From Marmoricola sp. (GTDB lineage Bacteria > Actinomycetota > Actinomycetes > Propionibacteriales > Nocardioidaceae): a stretch of 64,000 bases of DNA. The position numbers and the translations under genes were made by a program. The notes under the pieces were generated by a model that had not been told where the DNA came from, did no database searches, and worked only from the letters and a program-made list of their open reading frames with translations. The stretch spans positions 1 to 64,000 of the forward strand of contig JAOPYE010000004.1 of the NCBI GenBank assembly GCA_025964775.1. Reading direction: 5' to 3'. Of the stretch, positions 8,727 through 17,093 are shown one piece after another. How positions within the stretch are numbered: position 1 is the stretch's first letter; each line of letters starts with the position of its first letter.

Positions 8727-9707
8727 GTCCTCCACCGGAATCGTTCGCGTCCAGTGCTCACGACCGACCAGGACCATCGGGGTCACCCCTGAGGAGTCTG
8801 CGTAGTAGTTGGTGCAGGCCGACTGGAAAATCTCCTGGACGGTGCCGGCAGCTCCCGGCAGGAAGACCAGCCCGCCGCGGCACACCTTGAGCAGCATGTC
8901 CTCGCGCACGGCGTTGTTGAAGTACTTGGCTATCACCGATGCCAGGGCGTTCGGCGGTTCGTGCCCGTAGTACCAGGTCGGGATTCCCAGCGAACCGGTC
9001 CCGTGCGGCCAGCGCTCCCGGACGTCGAGCGCGGCCCGGGCCCACGCAGCGACGTCGCCGCTGAAATCGGGTACGGCGGCGAGCAGGTCGATGGACTCGG
9101 CCAGCGCATCAGCCGGTGCGCCGGTCAGCCAGGCACCGAGGTTGGCTGCCTCCATCGCTCCCGGGCCGCCCCCGGTCGCCACCGTGAACGTGCCGCCCAG
9201 CGCCTGGCCGAGCCGGGCGGCCGTGGCGTACTCGGCGCTGTCGCGCGGTACGGCGTGCCCGCCCATGACTCCCACGAGCGTGCGGTGATCGACGTATTCC
9301 TCGAGCGCGTCGTCGATCGCGTGGTCGTGCAGCGCGGCAGCCAGCGTGCGGTCCAGCGAGCGTTCGCCGAGCGACCACGCGTACGCCATCGCGTCGGGAG
9401 TGCCCTCGTAGCCGCCGGCGAGTCCGGCGTACAGGTCGTCGGGGGAGTACAGCGTCGGGCGGTAAGGGTCGAAGGGCACGGCCGGCACGGTCGGGAAGAC
9501 CAGGCCGCCCCGACGTCGCACGTCGTCCTCGCTGCCCGGCGCGAAACGGCACCCGAGGAACACCGCACCGGCGACCTCGACAGCGGCCAGCGCATCGGCA
9601 CGATCGGTCAGGTCGAGCGACTGCAGGTGCCATCCACGCAGCGTCGCCGCGTGCCGGGCGACGATCTCGTCGAACTCGGTGAGGGTCTCGATCTCCTGCG
9701 TCTGCAC
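8616..9707 (-). CDS. LOG-family (lysine decarboxylase-like) protein
   Basis: 363 residues from a GTG. The Rossmann-like LOG fold is shown by ATGGGPGAMEAANLGAW (about 177-193) and LPGAAGTVQEIFQ (about 283-295, the PGGxGTxxE motif). LOG enzymes are phosphoribohydrolases acting on nucleoside monophosphates such as cytokinin precursors. This one is about twice the size of minimal LOGs, with a ~140-residue N-terminal extension, so the substrate cannot be inferred. Its C-terminal end overlaps the cyclase gene. Confidence 0.8.
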   Translation of the reverse strand: MQTQEIETLTEFDEIVARHAATLRGWHLQSLDLTDRADALAAVEVAGAVFLGCRFAPGSEDDVRRRGGLVFPTVPAVPFDPYRPTLYSPDDLYAGLAGGYEGTPDAMAYAWSLGERSLDRTLAAALHDHAIDDALEEYVDHRTLVGVMGGHAVPRDSAEYATAARLGQALGGTFTVATGGGPGAMEAANLGAWLTGAPADALAESIDLLAAVPDFSGDVAAWARAALDVRERWPHGTGSLGIPTWYYGHEPPNALASVIAKYFNNAVREDMLLKVCRGGLVFLPGAAGTVQEIFQSACTNYYADSSGVTPMVLVGREHWTRTIPVEDLLRTLGHDRPFGTRLYVVDSTEEVLPLLVQGRGDGG

Positions 9708-10077
9708 GAGGAGAACCTAACCCTCGGCAGGGTCGGCGTGGAGCGGCGACCGGGCTCGTCCTGTGTTTCCGGCACACCACCTGTCTAGACGCGCTGACCG
9801 GTTGAAGTGCCGAATCCCCTTGTTTCTAGGGGTTTTCTGCGACCTGGGTCACAGTCGCGAAGCCTCAGAAGGCAGGTCGTGTCGGTGGCGTAACGTCGGT
9901 GTTAATAGGTCCCGTTACGGCATTTCGCGACTGCGCGGCGACCTTAGTCTTCACGTGGCGATGAAGCCGCTGACCGGATCTTTCGCACCAGTCCGGTCAG
10001 CCGTGAGTGAGTCAAGCGGACTCCTGCAGGTGATCCATCCGCTCGGAAGCTGCCGAACCTCGGAGGACCACCGGCCC
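9708..10077. promoter_or_regulatory. Regulatory gap before the polysaccharide genes
   Basis: This 370-bp gap holds no convincing gene; the ORF track's extension of the acyltransferase through it lacks coding character. It contains a small CCCCT/AGGGG hairpin followed by TTTT (9816-9836), a CRP-like half-palindrome TGCGA-N6-TCACA (9838-9853), and an inverted repeat CGTAACG/CGTTACG (9889-9895, 9913-9919) around TTAATA, a possible -10. It probably carries the promoter of the acyltransferase-synthase operon. Confidence 0.4.
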
Positions 10078-12183
10078 ATGACTCTGACAACCGTTCGACC
10101 GTCTCCCGGCAACGTGGCCGACGGAGAACCCAAGCGCCACAAGGCGGCCGACGTCGCACCCCGCAGGTTCCGTCCTGACATCCAGGGCCTCCGCGCCGTC
10201 GCCGTACTACTGGTCGTGCTGTACCACGCAGGGGTGCCGGGGTTGCGCGGCGGCTTCGTCGGCGTCGACGTCTTCTTCGTCATCTCCGGCTTCCTGATCA
10301 CCGGGCAGCTCGCCAAGGAGCTGGAACGAACGGGCCGCATCTCCCTGCTCGCGTTCTACGCCCGCCGGGCACGGCGCCTGTTGCCGCCCGCGGCGCTCGT
10401 CGTCGTCGCCTCGTTGATCTTCGCCCACTTCTTCATGCCGTTCAGTCAGCTCGTGTCGCTGACCAGGGACGCGCTCTACACCGCGATCTACGGGATCAAC
10501 TACCACCTGGCGATCGAGGGGGTGAACTACCAGAACGCATCGGCTCCACCCTCGGCGTTCCAGCACTTCTGGTCACTGGCCGTCGAGGAGCAGTTCTACC
10601 TGGTCTGGCCGCTCCTGATGATCATCTGTGCGGTCGTGGGACGTAACCGCCTGCGACGGGTCCTGCTCATCTTCGCGATCGTGGCTGTCTGCGCGGTGAC
10701 CCTCAAGCTGTCCATCGTGACCACCCCGAAGGACAGCCCGATGGCCTACTTCGGCATCCAGACGCGGGCCTGGGAGCTCGGGATCGGCGCCCTGATCGCC
10801 CTGATGTCGCCCGCGATCGCCGGCCTTCCCGACCGGGCCGCGCGGCTCCTCGGCGCCTCGGGCCTGGTCGCCGTGATCGCGTCGGCCTTCGTGTACTCCG
10901 ACCAGACGCCGTACCCGGGATCTGCGGCCCTCGTCCCCGTGCTCGGCACGGCCGCGATCATCGCCGCCGGTACCCGCGCCGTCGATCGGTCCGTGGAGTC
11001 CCGGCTGCTCTCGGGCGGAGCGATGCAGTACATCGGCCGCGCGTCCTACACCTGGTACCTCTGGCACTGGCCGATGTTGATCCTGATCCCGCTGTGGTGG
11101 GGTCGCGACCTGGTCCTGTGGGAACGACTCGAGGTCGTCTTCCTGGCGTTCTGGTTCGCCGTGCTGACGTACTTCCTGGAGAACGCCAGCGCGCGCAGCA
11201 TGTGGCGGGCCGGGAGGTGGGTCATGACAGGCCTCGGCCTCTCGGCAGCCATGGCGGTGACCGCGTCCGTGGTGGCCCTGCTGATCCCGAACCTCGAGGG
11301 TGCCGGTGCGGCGCAGGCTGCCATCACTCTAAGCTCCGCCGATCAGGCAGTGGTGACACGGGCCCTGACCGAGAGTCTGCCCATCACCAAGGTTCCTTCC
11401 AACCTGACGCCGACGATCAAGAACGCCGCGTACGACAGTCCGTCGGGTCGCGGCTTCGGCTGTATCGCCGACCTCCAATCCGTCACGTCGCCGATGTGCG
11501 TGCTGGGGGACAAGCACGGACAACGAACGGCCGTACTGGTCGGCGATTCGCACGCTGACCAGTGGGTCGGTGCGTTGAGCCCGTGGGCCAAGCAGTACCA
11601 CTGGAAGCTCATCGAGATGACCAAGTCGGCGTGCCCAGTTGCCCGGTTGCCCGTCTGGGAGTTCGACCTCAAGCGGATCTACACCGAGTGCACGACCTAC
11701 CAGAAATGGCGGGACCAGCAGATCAAGAGGATCGCCCCGGACCTGATCATCGCCAGCTCGGCCGACGCCCTGGGCATCTCCGTTGACCATCCGCCCAACG
11801 TGTGGTCCGACGTGACCGTCAACGAGCTCAAGGACTTGGCCGGTGGACATTCGCGGGTCGTCTACATCGGTGATTCGCCCTACCTGAGCCCGGACGGACT
11901 GGGGTGCATCGAGAAGAACCTGAATGAAGCGCGCACCTGCGTCTACCACCGCTCGCTGGCGTCACAGCCGGCCTGGAACGAGGCCTACCTGCTCCTCGGG
12001 AAGAAGACGGTCGGCGCCGGGTTCGCCTACATCGACACCCGGAAGTTCTTCTGCATCAACAACGAGTGCCCGCTCATCGTCAAGAACATGCTGACCCACC
12101 GCGACCAGGGCCACGTGACCGACACCTACGCAACCTGGCTGGCTCCGATGTTCGCCCCGATCTTCAAGGACGGAAAATCATGA
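10078..12183 (+). CDS. Acyltransferase 3 (OafA/YrhL-type) with C-terminal SGNH domain
   Basis: About 701 residues from the ATG at 10078; the ORF track starts earlier in sequence without homology. FRPDIQGLRAVAVLLVVLYHAG opens the acyltransferase-3 membrane domain (about ten helices, catalytic His in LYHAG). GVDVFFVISGFLITG and FWSLAVEEQFYLVWP are further signatures. A C-terminal extracytoplasmic SGNH domain has VGDSHADQW (Ser near residue 490) and a DxxH block in HRDQGHVTD. Such proteins O-acylate surface polysaccharides. It overlaps the glycosyltransferase gene by four bases, suggesting modification of that enzyme's product. Confidence 0.88.
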   Translation: MTLTTVRPSPGNVADGEPKRHKAADVAPRRFRPDIQGLRAVAVLLVVLYHAGVPGLRGGFVGVDVFFVISGFLITGQLAKELERTGRISLLAFYARRARRLLPPAALVVVASLIFAHFFMPFSQLVSLTRDALYTAIYGINYHLAIEGVNYQNASAPPSAFQHFWSLAVEEQFYLVWPLLMIICAVVGRNRLRRVLLIFAIVAVCAVTLKLSIVTTPKDSPMAYFGIQTRAWELGIGALIALMSPAIAGLPDRAARLLGASGLVAVIASAFVYSDQTPYPGSAALVPVLGTAAIIAAGTRAVDRSVESRLLSGGAMQYIGRASYTWYLWHWPMLILIPLWWGRDLVLWERLEVVFLAFWFAVLTYFLENASARSMWRAGRWVMTGLGLSAAMAVTASVVALLIPNLEGAGAAQAAITLSSADQAVVTRALTESLPITKVPSNLTPTIKNAAYDSPSGRGFGCIADLQSVTSPMCVLGDKHGQRTAVLVGDSHADQWVGALSPWAKQYHWKLIEMTKSACPVARLPVWEFDLKRIYTECTTYQKWRDQQIKRIAPDLIIASSADALGISVDHPPNVWSDVTVNELKDLAGGHSRVVYIGDSPYLSPDGLGCIEKNLNEARTCVYHRSLASQPAWNEAYLLLGKKTVGAGFAYIDTRKFFCINNECPLIVKNMLTHRDQGHVTDTYATWLAPMFAPIFKDGKS

Positions 12184-13898
12184 CCACGATCAATGACGGA
12201 CCCGTGACTCCGCAGGTGGACGCACGGGTCGCCTCGGAACGGGTCGCCGCCGGCCTGATCCCCGAACAACGCGACTTCCGGCGGCCGGTGGCGCCCCCGA
12301 ACCTCGGCGCCCAGCGGCTGACGACCGTTCCGGGACGGGCGCCGGACAAGCTCGGGCTGCCGCAGCCGCCCAGCGATGCCGAGAAGTACCTCTACTACGG
12401 CAAGCAGCACCTGTGGTTCATCTGGCTGCGGACCCTGGCGACCGTGAGTGGCGTGATCAGTCTGACGTTGTTCTCGGTCAGCCAGTCGGCACTGTGGCTG
12501 TTCTGGATCCCGATGACCGTGTTCGTGATGTACATGGTGCTCACCCACTACGCGACCACGCGCCAGCGCCGTGTCACGTTGTCGCAGCACCGCCGGATCG
12601 TCGGCCTGTGGAACCCGATGCACCTTCCTTCGATCGACGTCTTCCTGCCGAGTGCCGGCGAGGACATCGCCGTGCTCAACAACACCTACCGCTACGTGGC
12701 GCAGATGCAGTACGCCGGCGAGGCGCAGGTCTACGTGCTCGACGACGCCGATCGGCCCGAGGTCGCCGAGCTCGCCCGCACCTACCACTTCAACTACCTG
12801 GTACGACCCGATCGTCCGCACATGAAGAAGGCCGGAAACCTCAAGCACGGGTTCGGGAACTCGCGCGGCGACCTGATCGTCATCTTCGATGCCGACTTCG
12901 CGCCGCGACCTGACTTCCTGATCGAGCTCGTTCCCTACTTCGAGGACCCGAAGGTCGGCATCGTGCAGTCTCCGCAGTACTTCGACTCGGGCAAGGGCAT
13001 GCACTGGTTGCAGCAGGCGGCAGGCTCGGTCCAGGAGAGTTTCTACCGGTGGGCGCAAGTGTCACGTGACACCCTCGGTGCACCGATCTGTGTCGGCACC
13101 TGCGCGATCTACCGTCGTGCCGGGTTGGAGAACTCCGGCGGCTTCGCGCAGATCGGTCACAGCGAGGACGTCCACACCGGCGTCAACCTGATGAAGGCGG
13201 GCTACCGCACGACCTACGTCCCGGTCGTGCTGGCCAAGGGACTGTGTCCGGACAAGCTGTCGAGCTTCATCTCCCAGCAGTACCGCTGGTGTGCTGGGTC
13301 GATGTCCCTGCTGCGGGACAAGAAGTTCCACGACTCGCCGCTGACGTATCGCCAGCGGATGTGCTTCTTCACCGGGTTCGGCTACTACATCACCACGGCC
13401 GTCGGTGTGTTCTGCCTTCCGCTTCCGACGCTGATCATGCTCTGGTTCATGCCGGAGAGGGTGCAGCTGGCGAACTTCTTCTGGATGGTGCCTGCCTTCG
13501 CGATGTACCCACTGATCCGGGTGATGCACAAGAGCGGTTGGCGGGCGTCGACCCTGCGGGTCTACACGATCGCCTCGTTCAGCCACGCCGCGGCGATCCT
13601 GCACACGCTCCGCGGCCGGACTGCCGAATGGGTGCCGACCGGCGAGACGCGGCGGACATCGATGACCTCGAACGTGATCGTCACGATGGTGTCGTGGCTG
13701 GCGGTCACGAACATCGCGACGTTGATCGGCGTGCTCCGCTTCCTCGGTGTGTGGGGTGGCAGCGTGATCGACGTCGGCCCGATCGTGATGGTCGCGATCC
13801 TGAACGCATCCGTCTGGATCCCGATCCTGGGCCTTGCCTGGAAGGAGCGGTCGGTCAGCCGCGAAGCCACGACGTCAACGGACCTGGTAGCGCCCTGA
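12180..13898 (+). CDS. Cellulose-synthase-like family 2 glycosyltransferase
   Basis: 572 residues from an ATG overlapping the previous stop (ATGA). Two N-terminal membrane helices precede a GT2 domain with the processive-synthase residues: VLDDAD, DADF (DxD, about 237-239), HSEDVH (the TED-equivalent, 328-330) and QQYRW (QxxRW, 366-370). Several C-terminal helices follow. This is the architecture of BcsA-type beta-glycan synthases. No PilZ domain or BcsB/BcsZ partner is visible nearby, so the product need not be cellulose; the convergent GH16 gene hints at a beta-1,3/1,4-glucan. Confidence 0.87.
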   Translation: MTTINDGPVTPQVDARVASERVAAGLIPEQRDFRRPVAPPNLGAQRLTTVPGRAPDKLGLPQPPSDAEKYLYYGKQHLWFIWLRTLATVSGVISLTLFSVSQSALWLFWIPMTVFVMYMVLTHYATTRQRRVTLSQHRRIVGLWNPMHLPSIDVFLPSAGEDIAVLNNTYRYVAQMQYAGEAQVYVLDDADRPEVAELARTYHFNYLVRPDRPHMKKAGNLKHGFGNSRGDLIVIFDADFAPRPDFLIELVPYFEDPKVGIVQSPQYFDSGKGMHWLQQAAGSVQESFYRWAQVSRDTLGAPICVGTCAIYRRAGLENSGGFAQIGHSEDVHTGVNLMKAGYRTTYVPVVLAKGLCPDKLSSFISQQYRWCAGSMSLLRDKKFHDSPLTYRQRMCFFTGFGYYITTAVGVFCLPLPTLIMLWFMPERVQLANFFWMVPAFAMYPLIRVMHKSGWRASTLRVYTIASFSHAAAILHTLRGRTAEWVPTGETRRTSMTSNVIVTMVSWLAVTNIATLIGVLRFLGVWGGSVIDVGPIVMVAILNASVWIPILGLAWKERSVSREATTSTDLVAP

Positions 13899-13932
13899 TC
13901 CGTTCCGAGCCGGACTCACCCCCGAGCAGTCC

Positions 13933-14778
13933 CTAGTGATACACCCGGACGTAGTCGATGACGTAGCGCTGCGGTGAGGTCACGCTGGCCGGGACGGGAC
14001 CGGCGTACGTGCCGCCCATCGCCAGGTTGAGGAGCAGGTAGAAGGGCTTGTCGAACGGCCACGTGCCGTGTTGCAGTACCTGCGCCCGGGTGATCACGCC
14101 GATGACGACACTGTCGCGGTAGAAGGTCAGGGAGTTTGACGTCCAGTCCACGGCGTAGACGTGGAACCGGCTCGACAGGGTCACCGACGACGGCGAGATC
14201 CGAGAGGTGTACCAGTGTGCGCCCAGATAGCTCGAGATGTGCGCGGCGCTGGTCGTCACCGTCGGGCGGTTACCGGCGTACTCCATCACGTCGATCTCGC
14301 CACAACGGGGCCAACCGACCTGCGGCTGGTCGGCCCCGAGCGCCCAGAACGCCGGCCAGGCCCCGGCGCCCGGGGGCAGCATCGCGCGGATCTCGAGCCG
14401 GCCGTGGGTTACCGTGAACGATTTCTGGGTGGTGATCCGCGCCGAGGTGAAGGCGTTGACATGCCCGTCGGCGCACACGTGCCCAGGGGTGCGCAGGGCA
14501 GAGATCACGAGTTGTCCGTTGCCATTCGTCGCGGCGTTCGCGCGTGAGCTGGTGTAGCACTCGAGCTCGTTGTTGCCCCAGCCGCCACCGCCGATCGCGA
14601 ATGTCCAGCCGGCCGCGTTCTGGAACGCTCCGGCCGGGCCGTTGAACTCGTCCGCCCAGACCAACGACAGGGCAGTCATAGCGACTGGCGTGGTCGCTGG
14701 GGTCGCGACGGACGGCGAACTGCCCCAGCTGAGGACAGCGCCGAGCGCCAGCAGTGCTGCGACGGTACGTGGTGACAT
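13933..14778 (-). CDS. Secreted glycoside hydrolase family 16
   Basis: 281 residues with an N-terminal signal peptide (MSPRTVAALLALGAVLSWGS...). The GH16 catalytic motif is intact as GEIDVMEYAG: nucleophile E161, D163, acid/base E166. WGNNELECYT and the N-terminal LVWADEFNG are typical of endo-beta-glucanase/laminarinase-like members. It hydrolyses beta-1,3 or mixed beta-glucans outside the cell. It converges on the cellulose-synthase-like gene with 34 bp between, so it may trim or release that polymer. Confidence 0.88.
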   Translation of the reverse strand: MSPRTVAALLALGAVLSWGSSPSVATPATTPVAMTALSLVWADEFNGPAGAFQNAAGWTFAIGGGGWGNNELECYTSSRANAATNGNGQLVISALRTPGHVCADGHVNAFTSARITTQKSFTVTHGRLEIRAMLPPGAGAWPAFWALGADQPQVGWPRCGEIDVMEYAGNRPTVTTSAAHISSYLGAHWYTSRISPSSVTLSSRFHVYAVDWTSNSLTFYRDSVVIGVITRAQVLQHGTWPFDKPFYLLLNLAMGGTYAGPVPASVTSPQRYVIDYVRVYH

Positions 14779-14977
14779 GGCCGTCCAGGGTCGGAGTGGT
14801 GGGCGTCGTCGATTGTCCAGGTCCAGTAAGCACGGTCAATGTGGCGCCCATGTTTCAGATCGATGTCGAGTGCCTCGTCGATGTGCCGCGTAGGCAGGGT
14901 CGGCCCGCCATGCGACGTTCACCGACACGAGGGACAACGCGCCCCCGAGGTTAGAAACCGTTCCTAGCGTTGATGAC

Positions 14978-16177
14978 ATGAGCGCATCGCCTCGCACTCT
15001 TGCCCGCAGGTCGATCTTTCACTCCACCAACGGATTCGGGCCCTCCGATCAGGGCCTGCGGATCCTCATCGTCACCGAGTCGTTCCTGCCGCAGGTCAAC
15101 GGCGTGACGAATTCCGTGCGTCGAGTCCTCGACCACCTGGCGACGACGCCGCACCACGCCATGGTCGTGGCGCCGTCCGGTCCCGACGAGTACGCCGGCG
15201 CACCCGTACGGCGCGTCACGTCGGTCGGGATGCCGTCCTACCCGGACTTCCCGGTCGGCCTCGCCTCACAGGCCACGCTGCGCCGCATCTTCAACGAGTT
15301 CCAGCCCGACGTGGTGCACCTGGCTTCGCCGGCACTGCTCGGACGCGCGGCCGGACTGATGGCACGCAGCCTCGGGATCCCGGTCGTCGCGGTCTACCAG
15401 ACCGACCTGATCGGGTTCGCGGCCCGGTACCGGATCCCGGGTGCCACGGCGTTGATGCGCAAGCTCACGACCAGCATCCACGGCCCGGCCGACCTCAATC
15501 TCGTGCCGTCCTCGGCCAGCCGCGAACAGCTCGAGGCCCTGGGCATCGTCAACGTCGCGATGTGGGCTCGAGGAGTCGACACCGTCCAGTTCAACCCGGG
15601 CCGTCGTACCGGCGAGCTGCGTGCCGAGATCGGTGCGGCTCCCGACGACGTCATCGTCGGGTACGTCGGACGCCTGGCCGCGGAGAAGGAGCTCGACCTG
15701 CTCCGCTCCGTCCAGCACCTGCCGAACCACCGACTGGTGATGGTCGGTGGCGGCCCGGAGGAAGGACGTCTGCGGACGCTGCTGCCGGATGCGCACTTCC
15801 TCGGTGTGCGGCACGGCGTGGACCTGGGTCGCATCGTCGCGTCGTACGACGTGTTCGTGCACACCGGCAGCACCGAGACGTTCTGCCAGTCCGCCCAGGA
15901 GGCCCTCGCCTCGGGAGTACCCGTGGTGGCACCGGACGCAGGTGGTCCACGTGACCTGGTCCGCTCCGGGGAGAACGGCCTGCTGTTCACTCCCGGCGAC
16001 GGCACCGACCTCTACGGCTGCCTGGAGGCGCTGGTCGGCAATGCCGCCCGTCGGGCGCGGATGAGCTCGGCGGCCTACCTCGGCACCCGGGACCGGACCT
16101 GGGAGTCGGTCAACGAAGGACTGGTCGAGCACTACCTGCGTCTGGTCCGCCCGGACCAGGTACGCCTTGCTGGTTGA
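14978..16177 (+). CDS. GT4 glycosyltransferase, MgtA-like GDP-mannose-dependent mannosyltransferase
   Basis: 399 residues. ILIVTESFLPQVNGVTNSVRRVLDHL is the start typical of actinobacterial MgtA/PimB'-type alpha-mannosyltransferases, preceded by about 28 non-conserved residues, so a later start is possible. The C-terminal GT-B half has VGYVGRLAAEKELDLL and the E-x7-E motif in ETFCQSAQEALASGVPVVAPDAGG. These enzymes mannosylate glycolipids and lipoglycans at the inner membrane face. It is divergent from the GH16 gene across a 199-bp gap with no feature I can defend. Confidence 0.85.
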   Translation: MSASPRTLARRSIFHSTNGFGPSDQGLRILIVTESFLPQVNGVTNSVRRVLDHLATTPHHAMVVAPSGPDEYAGAPVRRVTSVGMPSYPDFPVGLASQATLRRIFNEFQPDVVHLASPALLGRAAGLMARSLGIPVVAVYQTDLIGFAARYRIPGATALMRKLTTSIHGPADLNLVPSSASREQLEALGIVNVAMWARGVDTVQFNPGRRTGELRAEIGAAPDDVIVGYVGRLAAEKELDLLRSVQHLPNHRLVMVGGGPEEGRLRTLLPDAHFLGVRHGVDLGRIVASYDVFVHTGSTETFCQSAQEALASGVPVVAPDAGGPRDLVRSGENGLLFTPGDGTDLYGCLEALVGNAARRARMSSAAYLGTRDRTWESVNEGLVEHYLRLVRPDQVRLAG

Positions 16178-16224
16178 TCATGGAGCGTGTCGAGATCTGG
16201 TGCGGTGGGCACAGTGATCACCAG

Positions 16225-17070
16225 TCATGGGTGCAGCAGCGCCGCAAGCTCCTCGACGCCATCGACCAGTCGGGTGCCAGGACGGGCCCACGATGCGTTG
16301 GCGTCCACGGCGTACACGGGTATGCCGACCGGCAGCACCTCGCTGGCCACGAGCTGATCCGCCAGTGCCGCCGAGCCCGCACGGTCGAACCCGCACGGCG
16401 CGACGACCACCACCTCGGGTAGGGCCGCGTGCACCTGGTCCCAGCTGACCCTGACCGACTTCTGGCCCGGGGTGCCCAGGACCGGGTCGCCGCCGGCGAG
16501 CCGGATCATCTCCGGGATCCAGTGCCCGGGCGCGAACGGGGGGTCGGTCCACTCCAGGAACATCACCCTCGTCGGCTTACGGTGTGCGACCCGGGCTGCG
16601 ACCGCAGCCAGACGCTCGCGCTGAGTGGCCACGAGCTCACGCGCCGCCATCTCGTGCCCGGTCGCCGTGCCGAGGGTCACGATCGAGGAGAAGACGTCCT
16701 CCAGCGTGTGCGGATCGATGGTCAGCACCTCCGCCGTGCAACCCAGGTGCGCCAGCGCGTCGTCGACCACCGAGACGTCGACCGCGCACACCGCACACAG
16801 GTCCTGGGTGACCACCAGGTCGGCGTCGAGCCCGGCGAGCGCCCCCTCGTCGAGGTGGTAGAGGTCGTCGCCCCGCGCCATCGCGGTGACCACGAAGGCG
16901 TCGATCTCGGCCGGGGTGAGGTCCTCAGGCATCGCGGAGGTCGACACGATCGTGCGAGTCCGGGCCTCGACGGGGAAGTCGCACTCGAACGTGACCCCGA
17001 CGACATCGTCCCCGGCACCGATCGCGAAGAGGATCTCGGTGGTGGAGGGGAGCAGACTCACGATGCGCAC
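16225..17070 (-). CDS. Cobalamin/metal-chelate-binding-like protein, BtuF/TroA fold, no export signal
   Basis: 281 residues starting MRIVSLLPSTTEILFAIGAGDDVVGVT, the opening strand-helix of BtuF-type periplasmic binding proteins, followed by the second lobe with FLEWTDPPFAPGHWIPEMIRLAGG. There is no signal peptide or lipobox before it, so the protein should be cytoplasmic, unlike transport BtuF. ABC permease or ATPase partners are not nearby. Cobalamin binding is a family-level guess. It diverges from the dehydrogenase gene by only 23 bp. Confidence 0.75.
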   Translation of the reverse strand: MRIVSLLPSTTEILFAIGAGDDVVGVTFECDFPVEARTRTIVSTSAMPEDLTPAEIDAFVVTAMARGDDLYHLDEGALAGLDADLVVTQDLCAVCAVDVSVVDDALAHLGCTAEVLTIDPHTLEDVFSSIVTLGTATGHEMAARELVATQRERLAAVAARVAHRKPTRVMFLEWTDPPFAPGHWIPEMIRLAGGDPVLGTPGQKSVRVSWDQVHAALPEVVVVAPCGFDRAGSAALADQLVASEVLPVGIPVYAVDANASWARPGTRLVDGVEELAALLHP

Positions 17071-17093
17071 GGGACGAACTCTAAGGTGGAGCC

